From Pseudomonas resinovorans NBRC 106553 (GTDB lineage: Bacteria > Pseudomonadota > Gammaproteobacteria > Pseudomonadales > Pseudomonadaceae): DNA of 64,000 bases. Position numbers and translations under genes: made by a program. The notes under the pieces were generated by a model, which was not told where the DNA came from, made no database searches, and saw nothing but the letters and a program-made list of their open reading frames with translations. The stretch lies in assembly GCF_000412695.1 (NCBI RefSeq), contig NC_021499.1, positions 806,001-870,000 of the forward strand, given 5' to 3'. Below are positions 15,291 through 25,419 of the stretch, piece by piece (the stretch's first letter is position 1; each line of letters begins with the position of its first letter).

Positions 15291-16118
15291 TCAGTGATGG
15301 TCGCCGGCCAGCAGGAAATTGCCGGCCAGGGTGCGATCCGGCTCGCCGGAGAGGCTCGGCAGTTCGGCTTCGTCCTTCAGGTTGACCCCCGAGAGCTGGC
15401 GGCGGCAGGCCTCGCGCATCAGGTACATCAGGCGGTGCGCGGCCATGCCGTAGCTGAGGCCTTCCAGGCGCACATTGGAGATGCAGTTGCGGTAGGCATC
15501 GGTGAGCCCCACCTTGGGCGCCCAGGTGAAATACAGGCCGAGGCTGTCCGGCGAGCTGAGGCCGGGGCGTTCGCCGATCAGGATCACCACCATTTTCGCG
15601 TTCAGCAGCTCGCCCACCTCGTCGGCCACCGCCACGCGGCCCTGCTGCACCAGCACCACCGGCGAGAGCGACCAGCCCTCGGCCAGGGCCTGATCCTCCA
15701 TGCGTTCGAGAAACGGCAGGCTGTGGCGCTGCACGGCCAGGGCGGAGAGCCCGTCGGCCACGACCACGGCGAGGTCGTAGCCGTCCGGGTTGGCCTGGGC
15801 GTGCTGCAGCAGCTGCTCCCGCGAGGCGGCGGCCAGGCGTCGGCCGAGGTCGGGGCGTTGCAGGTAGGTATCGCGGTCGCCCGCGGCGCTGTGCAGCAGC
15901 AGGCTGGCGCGGCCACGTTCGGCCAGCGCGTGGCTGAGGGCGCCATGGTCGAAGGGCAGGTGCACCGCGTCCCGCGCTTGGGCATGGGCGTACTGGAAGT
16001 TGAGCTGGGCGTGGGTCGGCAGGCTGATGCCGGCGCGGCCCAGGGCGATGCGCGCCGGGGTCAGGCGACGCAGTTCCTCCCAGGGGTTGCTGGTGTGGCC
16101 GGAGGTGGGGCGCTTCAT
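15291..16118 (-). CDS. eutC: Ethanolamine ammonia-lyase, small (beta) subunit
   Basis: EutC with EutB forms the adenosylcobalamin-dependent lyase that converts ethanolamine to acetaldehyde and ammonia. The 275-aa protein shows the typical [12 protein letters not shown] start region, [18 protein letters not shown] core (here [17 protein letters not shown]) and [20 protein letters not shown] with the B12-contacting segment. It begins 16 nt after eutB. No microcompartment shell genes are nearby, as in other Pseudomonas, so the acetaldehyde is handled by a cytosolic dehydrogenase such as the nearby ExaC. Confidence 0.96.
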   Translation of the reverse strand: MKRPTSGHTSNPWEELRRLTPARIALGRAGISLPTHAQLNFQYAHAQARDAVHLPFDHGALSHALAERGRASLLLHSAAGDRDTYLQRPDLGRRLAAASREQLLQHAQANPDGYDLAVVVADGLSALAVQRHSLPFLERMEDQALAEGWSLSPVVLVQQGRVAVADEVGELLNAKMVVILIGERPGLSSPDSLGLYFTWAPKVGLTDAYRNCISNVRLEGLSYGMAAHRLMYLMREACRRQLSGVNLKDEAELPSLSGEPDRTLAGNFLLAGDHH

Positions 16119-16134
16119 TCGTCTCTCCTCGGGG

Positions 16135-17529
16135 TCAGGCCAGGCGCGCGATGGCTTGGCGGAAGGCGGGCGGCAACTGGTCGCCGAGGATCACGCGGCC
16201 ATCGTTCTGCACCAGGATACCCATGCGTTCCAGCCAGGCCTCGAACTCCGGCGCGGGCTTCAGGCCCAGGCTCTGGCGCGCGTAGAGCGCATCGTGGAAG
16301 GAGGTGGTCTGGTAGTTGAGCATCACGTCGTCGGAGCCGGGGATGCCCATGATGAAGTTGATCCCGGCCACCCCCAGCAGGGTGAGCAGGGTGTCCATGT
16401 CGTCCTGGTCGGCTTCGGCGTGGTTGGTGTAGCAGATGTCGCAGCCCATGGGCACACCCAGCAGCTTGGCGCAGAAGTGGTCCTCCAGGCCGGCGCGGAT
16501 GATCTGCTTGCCGTTGTAGAGGTACTCCGGGCCGATGAAGCCCACCACCGTGTTCACCAGGAAGGGGTTGAAGTGGCGGGCCACGGCGTAGGCGCGGGCC
16601 TCGCAGGTCTGCTGGTCGACGCCGTGGTGGGCGTTGGCCGAGAGCGCGCTGCCCTGGCCGGTCTCGAAGTACATCAGGTTGTTGCCCAGGGTGCCGCGCT
16701 TCTGCGACAGGCCCGCCTCGTAGCCTTCGCGGAGGACCTCAAGGCTCACGCCGAAGCTGGCGTTGGCCGCCTGGGTGCCGGCGATGGACTGGAACACCAG
16801 GTCCAGGGGCACGCCGCGTTCGATGGCGGCGATGGAGGTGGTGACGTGGGTCAGCACGCAGGCCTGGGTGGGGATCTCGTAGCGCTGGATGATGGCGTCG
16901 AGCATTTCCAGCATGGCGCAGATGGACGCGATGCTGTCGGTGGCCGGGTTGATGCCGAGCATGGCGTCGCCGTTGCCGTAGAGCAGGCCGTCGAGAATGC
17001 TCGCGGCGATGCCGGCCGGCTCGTCCGTGGGATGGTTGGGCTGCAGCCGGGTGGAGAGCCGCCCGCGCAGGCCCATGGTGTTGCGAAAGCGCGTGACCAC
17101 GCGGATCTTCTGCGCCACCAGGACCAGGTCCTGCACGCGCATGATCTTCGACACGGCGGCGGCCATCTCCGGCGTCAGGCCCTTGGCCAGGGCGCGCAGA
17201 CTGGTTTCGTCGGCGTGCTCGCTGAGCAGCCAGTCGCGCAGGCCGCCCACCGTCAGGTGACTGACCGGGGCGAAGGCGGCGCGGTCGTGTCCGTCGATGA
17301 TCAACCGGGTGACTTCGTCTTCCTCGTAGGGAATCAGGGCCTCGTCGAGGAAGTGCTTGAGCGGGATGTCGGCCAGGGCCATCTGCGCCGCGACCCGTTC
17401 GCCATCGCTGGCGGCGGCGACGCCGGCCAGGTAGTCGCCGGAGCGGGCCGGACTGGCCTTGGCCATGACTTCCTTGAGGCTGTCGAAACGCCAGGTCTCG
17501 CCGCCGACGTTATGGGAAAAACTGCTCAC
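16135..17529 (-). CDS. eutB: Ethanolamine ammonia-lyase, large (alpha) subunit
   Basis: The 464-aa catalytic subunit forms the TIM barrel that binds substrate and the corrin ring. Conserved parts are [12 protein letters not shown] near the start, [16 protein letters not shown], and [21 protein letters not shown] and [20 protein letters not shown]. The GTG at 17529 is chosen because GAGGAG lies 8 nt upstream. A GTG three codons earlier overlaps that site. It follows the permease gene eat by 54 nt and precedes eutC by 16 nt, so the order is transport, then cleavage. Co-regulation with exaC through EatR is known in P. aeruginosa, but no sigma54 site was seen upstream of eat here. Confidence 0.96.
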   Translation of the reverse strand: MSSFSHNVGGETWRFDSLKEVMAKASPARSGDYLAGVAAASDGERVAAQMALADIPLKHFLDEALIPYEEDEVTRLIIDGHDRAAFAPVSHLTVGGLRDWLLSEHADETSLRALAKGLTPEMAAAVSKIMRVQDLVLVAQKIRVVTRFRNTMGLRGRLSTRLQPNHPTDEPAGIAASILDGLLYGNGDAMLGINPATDSIASICAMLEMLDAIIQRYEIPTQACVLTHVTTSIAAIERGVPLDLVFQSIAGTQAANASFGVSLEVLREGYEAGLSQKRGTLGNNLMYFETGQGSALSANAHHGVDQQTCEARAYAVARHFNPFLVNTVVGFIGPEYLYNGKQIIRAGLEDHFCAKLLGVPMGCDICYTNHAEADQDDMDTLLTLLGVAGINFIMGIPGSDDVMLNYQTTSFHDALYARQSLGLKPAPEFEAWLERMGILVQNDGRVILGDQLPPAFRQAIARLA

Positions 17530-17583
17530 TCGTGGCACTCCTCGATGAAGCGCCCCGCCGCCACGCAGCGGGGCGTGGCAGGG

Positions 17584-18951
17584 TCAGGCGCGGTTCAGCA
17601 GGGCATCGGCCGGTGCGCTGGCGCGATGGTGGGCGGTGAACTGGAAGTAGACATACCCGGCAGCCATGAATGCAAGGAAAATGCCGCCGACCAGGGTGTT
17701 GAACCAGGCCATCGCCAGCAGGCAGACCACGGCCAGCACCAGGGCGATGGCCGGCACCACCGGGTAGCCGGGGGCGCGGAAGCTGCGCTCCAGGTGCGGC
17801 TCGCTCTGACGCAGCTTGAACAGGCTGAGCATGCTGATGATGTACATCACGATGGCGCCGAACACGCTCATGGTGATCATCGCGGCGGTCAGGCTCATGC
17901 CCTGCAGGTTGATCAGGCCGTCGCTGTAGATCGCGGCGATACCCACCACGCCGCCGGCGATGATGGCGCGATGCGGGGTGCGGAAGCGCGACAGCTTGGC
18001 CAGGCCGCTGGGCAGGTAGCCGGCGCGGGCCAGGGCGAAGAACTGCCGCGAGTAGCCGAGGATGATGCCGTGGAAGCTGGCCACCAGGCCGAACAGGCCG
18101 ATCCACACCAGCATGTGCATCCAGGTGGAATCATTGCCCACCACGGCCTTCATGGCCTGGGGCAGCGGATCGTTGATGTTCGCAAGCTGGCGCCAGTCGC
18201 CCACGCCGCCGGCCATCACCATGGTGCCGATGGCGAGGAATACCAGGGTCAGGATGCCGGCGATGTAGGCGCGCGGGATGGTGCGTTTCGGGTCCTTGGC
18301 TTCCTCCGCCGCCATGGCCGCGCCCTCGATGGCGAGGAAGAACCAGATGGCGAAGGGAATGGCGGCGAAGATGCCGGAAATCGCCTCGCTGCTGAACTGG
18401 TCGGAACCGGCCCAGCCGTTGAGCACGAAGTTGGAGAAGCTGAAGCCCGGCGCCACCACGCCCATGAACACCAGCAGCTCGGCCACGGCGAGCACGGTGA
18501 CCACCAGCTCGAAGGTGGCGGCGATGCTCACGCCGAGGATGTTCAGGGTCATGAAGATGACGTACGCGCCCACCGCCGCGTGCTTCGGATCGAGCCCGGG
18601 GTACTGCACGTTGAGGTAGGCGCCGATGGCCATGGCGATGGCCGGCGGGGCGAAGACGAATTCGATCAGGGTGGCGATCCCGGCGATCAGTCCGCCCTTC
18701 TCGCCGAAGGCGCGGCGGCTGTAGGCGAAGGGGCCGCCGGCATGGGGGATGGCGGTGGTCAGTTCGGTGAAACTGAAGATGAAGCAGGTGTACATGGTGG
18801 CCACCAGCAGGGCGGTGACCAGAAAGCCCAGGGTGCCGGCCGTGCCCCAGCCGTAGCTCCAGCCGAAGTACTCGCCGGAGATTACCAGGCCGACCGCGAT
18901 GCCCCAGAGGTGCAGGGTGCCGAGCGTGGGTTTTAGTGTTGTTGTGCTCAT
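17584..18951 (-). CDS. eat: Ethanolamine permease (APC family)
   Basis: This 455-aa inner-membrane transporter of the amino acid-polyamine-organocation superfamily has about 12 hydrophobic segments. It shows the Eat-type parts GIAVGLVISGEYFGWSYGWG (substrate-binding first helix), HAGGPFAYSRRAFGEKGG and AAMAAEEAKDPKRTIP. The ATG at 18951 is preceded by GGAACCCC and starts the conserved region directly; the open frame upstream is not expected to be coding. It is the first gene of a leftward series with eutB, eutC and two porins, and is divergent from an AraC-type regulator gene. Confidence 0.93.
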   Translation of the reverse strand: MSTTTLKPTLGTLHLWGIAVGLVISGEYFGWSYGWGTAGTLGFLVTALLVATMYTCFIFSFTELTTAIPHAGGPFAYSRRAFGEKGGLIAGIATLIEFVFAPPAIAMAIGAYLNVQYPGLDPKHAAVGAYVIFMTLNILGVSIAATFELVVTVLAVAELLVFMGVVAPGFSFSNFVLNGWAGSDQFSSEAISGIFAAIPFAIWFFLAIEGAAMAAEEAKDPKRTIPRAYIAGILTLVFLAIGTMVMAGGVGDWRQLANINDPLPQAMKAVVGNDSTWMHMLVWIGLFGLVASFHGIILGYSRQFFALARAGYLPSGLAKLSRFRTPHRAIIAGGVVGIAAIYSDGLINLQGMSLTAAMITMSVFGAIVMYIISMLSLFKLRQSEPHLERSFRAPGYPVVPAIALVLAVVCLLAMAWFNTLVGGIFLAFMAAGYVYFQFTAHHRASAPADALLNRA

Positions 18952-19249
18952 CGGGGTTCCTCTGCCCGGGGCGGGCGTGGTGGGTGGATGACCAGCCCCG
19001 ATCTTATCCAGCGACCCTCCCCGGGACTTGACCCTGGAAGACGCTGTGCGGCGCCTGCGGTCAATTTGTGTCGAGCTGTTACCCATCACCCCAGTTGGCG
19101 TGCTCCGACAGGGGGCGGGGACCTCGCCGGTGCCCACAAATGGCCCGCCCCGGGCCCTGGGACGGGGCCGCGAGGCCCCTGGTACGGAATACTTGCAAGG
19201 GCATGGGTTTTGCTTGATTGAGCGTTCAAAAAAGAATCGGTGGTCCCTG

Positions 19250-20302
19250 ATGAGCCAGTCCCTGTTTTCCACAGCCGCCTTGCACGCACCCATGGCCGGA
19301 AACGTCGGTGTGCTATCGGCGGCGGCCAGCGGGCTCGACCGTTTCATCACCGGGCAGGGTGGCGACCTGGATCGCATCTTCGGTCGTGCCGGCATCGACC
19401 CCGAACGCCTGTTGCACCCGACCCTCAGCCTGGCCCTGACCAACTACTGCCAGGTGCTGGAGGAGGCGGCGCGGCAGTCCGGCTGCGACAATTTCGGGCT
19501 GCGCTACGGCCAGCAGTTCCAGCCCCGCGACCTCGGCCTGCTGGGCTATGTGGGGCTGTTCTCCAGCACCCTGGAGGAAGCCCTGAAGAACTTCGCCGCG
19601 GCCTTCCCCTATCACCAGCACAGCACCTTGATCCGCCTGGTGGATTGCGGCGAGTGCTACCGCTTCGACTACCAGGTGCGCCATGGCGCCATCCTCGATC
19701 GCCGCCAGGACGCCGAGCTGACCATGGGCATGGCGCTGAACCTGGTGCGCCATGTGCTGGGTCACGACTGGACGCCGCGTGCGGTGGCCTTCGAGCATGA
19801 ACGGCCCGAGGGTTGGCGCGAGCATGGCGAGGCCTTCGGCGCGCCGGTGCAGTTCGGCCGTCCGTGCAACTTCATGCTGCTGCCCAAGGGCGATGTGCAA
19901 GGGCGCGCGATGCCCGAGGGTGATCCGAACCTGCTGTTCCTGTTCCAGGACGTGATCCGTCGCCTGGGCGAGCAGGGCGTGGGCCCGAGCCTGGTGGAAG
20001 AGGCCGGGACCCAGATCCGCCTGGCCCTGGCCGAGGGGGAACCTTGCCTGGAGCGCATCGCCGAACGCCTGGAGCTGACTCCGGCCGGCCTGCAGCGGCG
20101 CCTGCGCGAGGAGAACCTGTGCTTCAGCCAAGTGGTGGAACGCACGCGCCGCGAGCTGGCGCTGCACTACCTGCGGCAACGCCAGCGGCCCATCTCCGAG
20201 CTGGCGCCCCTGCTCGGCTATTCCGAGACCAGTGCCTTTTCCCGCGCCTTCCGCCGCTGGTTCGGCGTGAGCCCGAGGCAGTGGCGGGGGGATGAGCGCT
20301 AG
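19250..20302 (+). CDS. AraC-family transcriptional regulator
   Basis: The 350-aa protein has an N-terminal arabinose-binding-like domain of the OruR/ArgR-type subgroup (about residues 20-215, with LGLLGYVGLFSSTLEEAL) and a C-terminal AraC helix-turn-helix pair (about 245-345, LERIAERLELTPAGLQRRLR and LLGYSETSAFSRAFRRWFG). The ATG at 19250 begins the usual family start. It is transcribed away from eat across a 298-bp gap, which suggests it controls the eat-eutBC-porin series. Such an AraC gene is not part of the PAO1 ethanolamine cluster as I remember it, so its ligand is open. Confidence 0.88.
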   Translation: MSQSLFSTAALHAPMAGNVGVLSAAASGLDRFITGQGGDLDRIFGRAGIDPERLLHPTLSLALTNYCQVLEEAARQSGCDNFGLRYGQQFQPRDLGLLGYVGLFSSTLEEALKNFAAAFPYHQHSTLIRLVDCGECYRFDYQVRHGAILDRRQDAELTMGMALNLVRHVLGHDWTPRAVAFEHERPEGWREHGEAFGAPVQFGRPCNFMLLPKGDVQGRAMPEGDPNLLFLFQDVIRRLGEQGVGPSLVEEAGTQIRLALAEGEPCLERIAERLELTPAGLQRRLREENLCFSQVVERTRRELALHYLRQRQRPISELAPLLGYSETSAFSRAFRRWFGVSPRQWRGDER

Positions 20303-20303
20303 G

Positions 20304-20320
20304 GCAGCCCTCCGGGCTGC
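20304..20320 (+). terminator. Terminator-like hairpin after the AraC gene
   Basis: GCAGCCC and GGGCTGC pair around a TCC loop, starting 2 nt after the stop codon of the AraC gene. Only a short TT follows. Confidence 0.5.
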
Positions 20321-20322
20321 TT

Positions 20323-20434
20323 GGCGAATGAATTCGCCCCTACAGAACCAGGCAGGGTGGGAGGTGCGCATGGCGCACCCTGCGGCAAAGCGTTAGTCCC
20401 CATCCGTAGGGTGGATGGCGCTTTTCCATCCACC
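20323..20434. repeat. Two dispersed palindromic repeats in a convergent gap
   Basis: GGCGAATGAATTCGCC at 20323-20338 is a near-perfect palindrome found again at 24376 and 35237. A second palindrome, GGTGGATGG and CCATCCACC around a 7-nt loop, lies at 20410-20434. Both types are typical of dispersed intergenic repeats in Pseudomonas. The rest of the gap 20303-20576 holds no gene. Confidence 0.7.
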
Positions 20435-20532
20435 AGCGGTGCGATGCCGGGCCCCGATGGTGGGCCGGTGAAGCGTGGTCCACCCGCAACGATGTCTTTT
20501 TCCGCACCCTGCGAAATGGGGCGTCCACAACG

Positions 20533-20560
20533 AAAAAACGCGGCCGAGGCCGCGTTTTTT
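20533..20560. terminator. Bidirectional Rho-independent terminator of exaC
   Basis: A perfect palindrome with AAAAAACGCGGCC and GGCCGCGTTTTTT around a 2-nt centre gives a T run on both strands. Confidence 0.9.
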
Positions 20561-20576
20561 CATGGGGTGCCGGGGA

Positions 20577-22097
<1,521 letters not shown>

Positions 22098-22188
22098 GGT
22101 GTTTCTCCTGGCTCTTGTGATTGTTGGAGAGAACGCTGCCTGTTCGGCGGATCGTGAACAGGCTCTCGGTGGCGTTTGTCTATCCTGA

Positions 22189-22203
22189 GCAAGGCCTGGG
22201 CCA
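22189..22203 (-). promoter_or_regulatory. Sigma54 (-24/-12) promoter for exaC
   Basis: Read leftward the site is TGGCCCAGGCCTTGC, with GG and GC separated by exactly 10 nt as RpoN promoters require. The expected transcription start is near 22177, about 80 nt before the exaC ATG. The adjacent gene encodes a sigma54 activator. Confidence 0.7.
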
Positions 22204-22292
22204 AGGTGCCAGGAGTGCCGTGCCAGAGCGGTTCTCCGTTGTAGATCGCAAAGCGCCCGAGGTGGGCTGTCGCAGGGGCGGTACAACCCAGA

Positions 22293-22338
22293 GTGACACT
22301 TTGTCACGCATCTGGCACAGCAGGTGACCAGTGGGTCA
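22293..22338. promoter_or_regulatory. Probable EatR upstream activating sites
   Basis: GTGACA-CTT-TGTCAC at 22293-22307 is a perfect 6-bp inverted repeat. TGACC-AGTG-GGTCA at 22325-22338 is a second, related one. Both lie 90-140 bp upstream of the sigma54 promoter, the usual range for enhancer-binding protein sites. Confidence 0.5.
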
Positions 22339-22448
22339 GCGGGCCATTGCATTGGCCTGCACGCTAGGGGATGCTGCGTCGATGCGGGTGTCGCGCCACG
22401 GCCCGGGCTGCCTCCCGGAAACCCGCACTGCACTGGAGAACAATAACA

Positions 22449-24350
22449 ATGCAGAACCCCCTCAGCCGTCACACCGAACAGGTGCTGACCCTGGCACAGG
22501 GCAAGGTGCAGGCCAGCGGGCCTGCCGCCGACCCTTCGATCGCCCGCTCCTGGTTGCGCTGCCTGGAGGACTACCGCCTCGACCCGGCGCAGTCCATGGC
22601 GCCCGCGGTGCTGGAGCACGGGCGCATGCTCGAATGCCGCGAGCGCATGCAGCAGGTGCTGGACGTCGCCACCGGCGAAATGAACAACCTCTATCGACAG
22701 CTCTCCGGTGCCGGCCATGCGGTGCTGCTCACCGACGCCCGTGGCGTGATCCTCAACTGCGTGACCGCCCATGCCGAGCGTTCCAGCTTCGAGCGCGCCG
22801 GGCTCTGGCTCGGTGCCGACTGGAGCGAGGCCCGCGAGGGCACCAACGGCATCGGCACCTGCGTGGTGGAGCGCCAGGCGCTGACCATCCACCAGGACGA
22901 GCACTTCCGCAGCCGTCACACCGGCCTCACCTGTTCCGCCAGCCCGGTGTTCGACCCCCAGGGCGATCTGATGGCGGTGCTCGACGTGTCTTCCGCGCGG
23001 CACGACCTGTCACGCCAGAGCCAGTTCCACACCATGGCCCTGGTGAACCTCTCGGCGAAGATGATCGAGAGCTGTTACTTCCTGCGTCGCTTCGAGGGCC
23101 AATGGCTGCTGCGTTTCCACCTGCAGGCCGAGTACGTCGGCCTGTTCAGCGAGGGCCTGCTGGCCTTCGACGGGGAAGGGCGGATCAGCGCGGCGAACCA
23201 GAGCGCGATCAACCTGCTGGGCTGCCCCCGTGAGCGCCTGCTGCACCAACCGGTGGAAGCCTTCTTCGATTGCCGGCTGGACGACCTGCTCGCCCGCGCC
23301 AACCCGCAACCCTCCGCCAGCTGGCCGCTGCGCACGCGCAATGGTCGTGCCCTGTTCGCGGTCCTGCGAGGGGTGCACCGCAGTGTCCCGCAGGCGGTGG
23401 CGCTGGAGCAGCCGAAGCCGGCCCGACCAGGCATCTGCCTGGGCGACGCCGCCTTGCAGAACGATTTCCGCCGTGCCGTGCGGGTCTACGAGCGCGATGT
23501 GCCGCTGTTGATCAACGGCGAGACCGGCTCCGGCAAGGAGGCCTTTGCCCGTGCCCTGCACCAGGCCAGCTCGCGGGCCGAGCGGCCCTTCGTGGCGCTG
23601 AACTGCGCGGCGATTCCGGAGACCCTGATCGAAAGCGAATTGTTCGGCTATCGCGGCGGCAGCTTCACCGGCGCGCGCAAGGAAGGCATGCGCGGCAAGT
23701 TGCAGCAGGCCGATGGCGGCACCCTGTTCCTCGACGAAATCGGCGACATGCCCCTGGCGCTGCAGACGCGCCTGCTACGGGTGCTGGAGGAGCGCCAGGT
23801 GGTGCCCATCGGCGGCGAGGCGCAGGCGGTGGACGTACGCATCGTCAGCGCCACCCACCGCGAGCTGGGCGAGCGCGTGAACAACGGCAGCTTCCGTGAA
23901 GACCTCTATTACCGGCTCAATGGGCTGGTGATCGACCTGCCACCCCTGCGCGAGCGCAGCGACAAGGCAGAGCTGCTGCACCATCTGCTGGGCGAGGAAG
24001 CGCGAGGCCAGCAGGTACACCTCGTCGAAGAGGCGCGCCAAGCGCTGCTGGACTACCACTGGCCGGGCAACGTGCGCCAGCTGCGCAACGTCCTGCGAAC
24101 CCTGGCGGCGCTCTGCGACGACGGCATCATCCACCTGGCCGACCTGCCTCGCGAGGTGCTGGCCGGCGTGCCCGCAACCCCCGCCGTCGAACCCCAGGCC
24201 AGTCCCCTGGACGATGCCGAACGCACGGCATTGCTCGGCGCCCTGGAAAGCCAGCGCTGGCACATGACCCGTACCGCCGAGCAGCTCGGCATCAGCCGCA
24301 ACACCCTGTATCGGAAGCTGCGCAAGCACGCGATTGCGACGCGGGGGTAG
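22449..24350 (+). CDS. eatR: Sigma54-dependent activator of acetaldehyde/ethanolamine catabolism
   Basis: This 633-aa enhancer-binding protein is of the AcoR type and matches EatR, which with RpoN controls ethanolamine catabolism in P. aeruginosa. Domains: GAF sensor (about 55-205), a short PAS-like part (about 230-310), AAA+ ATPase (about 340-560) with Walker [16 protein letters not shown] and Walker [12 protein letters not shown], and a C-terminal Fis helix-turn-helix ([20 protein letters not shown]). The sigma54-contact loop reads GSFTGA instead of the usual GAFTGA. It is divergent from exaC, whose promoter region holds suitable binding repeats. Confidence 0.92.
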   Translation: MQNPLSRHTEQVLTLAQGKVQASGPAADPSIARSWLRCLEDYRLDPAQSMAPAVLEHGRMLECRERMQQVLDVATGEMNNLYRQLSGAGHAVLLTDARGVILNCVTAHAERSSFERAGLWLGADWSEAREGTNGIGTCVVERQALTIHQDEHFRSRHTGLTCSASPVFDPQGDLMAVLDVSSARHDLSRQSQFHTMALVNLSAKMIESCYFLRRFEGQWLLRFHLQAEYVGLFSEGLLAFDGEGRISAANQSAINLLGCPRERLLHQPVEAFFDCRLDDLLARANPQPSASWPLRTRNGRALFAVLRGVHRSVPQAVALEQPKPARPGICLGDAALQNDFRRAVRVYERDVPLLINGETGSGKEAFARALHQASSRAERPFVALNCAAIPETLIESELFGYRGGSFTGARKEGMRGKLQQADGGTLFLDEIGDMPLALQTRLLRVLEERQVVPIGGEAQAVDVRIVSATHRELGERVNNGSFREDLYYRLNGLVIDLPPLRERSDKAELLHHLLGEEARGQQVHLVEEARQALLDYHWPGNVRQLRNVLRTLAALCDDGIIHLADLPREVLAGVPATPAVEPQASPLDDAERTALLGALESQRWHMTRTAEQLGISRNTLYRKLRKHAIATRG

Positions 24351-24375
24351 GGCGGTTCGTGCCTTCCCTTGTGGG

Positions 24376-24391
24376 GGCGAATTCATTCGCC
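24376..24391. repeat. GAATTC-centred palindromic repeat
   Basis: GGCGAATTCATTCGCC is the reverse complement of the copies at 20323 and 35237. It stands 26 nt after the eatR stop, in the gap between convergent eatR and phnX. Confidence 0.7.
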
Positions 24392-24405
24392 TCTGCAACG
24401 CCACT

Positions 24406-24489
24406 TAGGATGGGTCGGGCGGCGTTCCGCGAGCTTGCGATACCCATCAGCCTGGTCCGCATGGGTATCGCTTCGCTCAACCCATCCTA
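24406..24489. repeat. 84-bp dispersed palindromic repeat (copy 1)
   Basis: The element begins TAGGATGGGT and ends ACCCATCCTA, with an inner pair GATACCCATCA and GCATGGGTATC. About 79 of 84 positions match the copy at 40695-40778, and a shortened copy lies at 53239-53286. It lies between convergent genes. Confidence 0.8.
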
Positions 24490-24504
24490 CGAGCTACGCC
24501 AACG

Positions 24505-24538
24505 AAAAAGCCCGGCCCCTTTCGGGGGCCGGGCTTTT
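24505..24538. terminator. Bidirectional Rho-independent terminator between eatR and phnX
   Basis: AAAAAGCCCGGCCCC pairs with GGGGCCGGGCTTTT around a small loop. It can serve both eatR and phnX. Confidence 0.85.
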
Positions 24539-24555
24539 CGCTTCCAGCGCGCCGC

Positions 24556-25383
24556 TTAGCTGGCCTGGGGCATCTCGCCTCGGGCCAGGCGCTTGTTGAT
24601 GTCCTCGATCACCGCCGGCAGCTCGGCGATGGTGTCGATCAGGTAGTGCGGGCGGGAGGGCTCGAACATCTGGCCGATGCGCGCGCGCTCGGCGTCGAGC
24701 TTGTCCTTCGGCAGGGCCTTGAACTGCTCGTACGTCAGGCCAAGGGCGTTGCCCGAGCAGGTCAGGGCAACGGTCCACATGCCGGCGCTGCGGCCTTCGA
24801 GGATGCCCGGCCAGGTGTCGTCCACCTTCACGCAGGCGGCCACGTCGCTGATGCCCAGGGCGATGACGTTGGCGAGGGATTGCGCCGGGTGCGGGCGGCC
24901 GTTGGGTACTTCGTCGGTGGCGACAACGTGGTCCGGCAGGTAGCCGTTCTCCCGGGCCATTTCCACCACCTTGGCCATCACTACCGCCGGGTAGCCGGAG
25001 CAGGTGCCGATCTTCAGGCCGTCTTCCCGCAGGGTGGCGATGGCCTCCAGCGCGCCGGGGATCAGCGCCGAGTGCAGGCCGATCTTCTCGATCTGCAGCG
25101 GCATGAAGCGTTCGTAGATGGCGGTGACGTCGTCGTCGCTCGGCAGGCGGCCGAAGGCGGCGCGGTAGCGTTCGGCGATGGCCGGGATGTCGCAGAGGGT
25201 GCGGATGTGGTCCCACTTGCCCATGCCCATGGGGCCACGGGCTTCTTCCAGGGACACGGCGACACCGAACTCGGCGAAGGCCTCGACGAAGATCTGGGTC
25301 GGCGCGAAGGAGCCGAAGTCGACGACGGTACCGGCCCAGTCGAGGATCACGGCTTGCAGTTGCTTGGGTTGCTTGTATTGCAT
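24556..25383 (-). CDS. phnX: Phosphonoacetaldehyde hydrolase
   Basis: PhnX cleaves the C-P bond of phosphonoacetaldehyde to give acetaldehyde and phosphate. The 275-aa protein is a HAD-superfamily member with the nucleophile Asp15 in [12 protein letters not shown] and the family-specific Schiff-base lysine Lys56 in [12 protein letters not shown]. The acid motif region [13 protein letters not shown] lies near the end. The gene follows the MFS transporter gene by 36 nt and phnW stands upstream of that, so uptake and both enzymatic steps are encoded together. Confidence 0.96.
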   Translation of the reverse strand: MQYKQPKQLQAVILDWAGTVVDFGSFAPTQIFVEAFAEFGVAVSLEEARGPMGMGKWDHIRTLCDIPAIAERYRAAFGRLPSDDDVTAIYERFMPLQIEKIGLHSALIPGALEAIATLREDGLKIGTCSGYPAVVMAKVVEMARENGYLPDHVVATDEVPNGRPHPAQSLANVIALGISDVAACVKVDDTWPGILEGRSAGMWTVALTCSGNALGLTYEQFKALPKDKLDAERARIGQMFEPSRPHYLIDTIAELPAVIEDINKRLARGEMPQAS

Positions 25384-25419
25384 GGTGAGGGCTCCAGCGG
25401 GTTGCAGTTGAAAGGGGAT

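Larger units (their letters stand above)
22098..22448. other. Divergent exaC-eatR control region
   Basis: No gene is visible in these 351 bp. They contain the sigma54 promoter for exaC and two inverted-repeat sites described separately. A promoter for eatR is not obvious, though CAATAACA precedes its ATG. Confidence 0.6.

Noticed and set aside
16000..18936. Open frame of 978 codons on the plus strand opposite eat-eutB
   Set aside because: It is a shadow of GC-rich codon usage; the minus-strand genes have full family motifs and this frame has a composition of His, Gly, Gln and Val runs without domains.
15152..19249. Cobalamin riboswitch or microcompartment genes with eutBC
   Set aside because: No B12-box-like sequence was seen upstream of eat or eutB and no shell protein genes are present.
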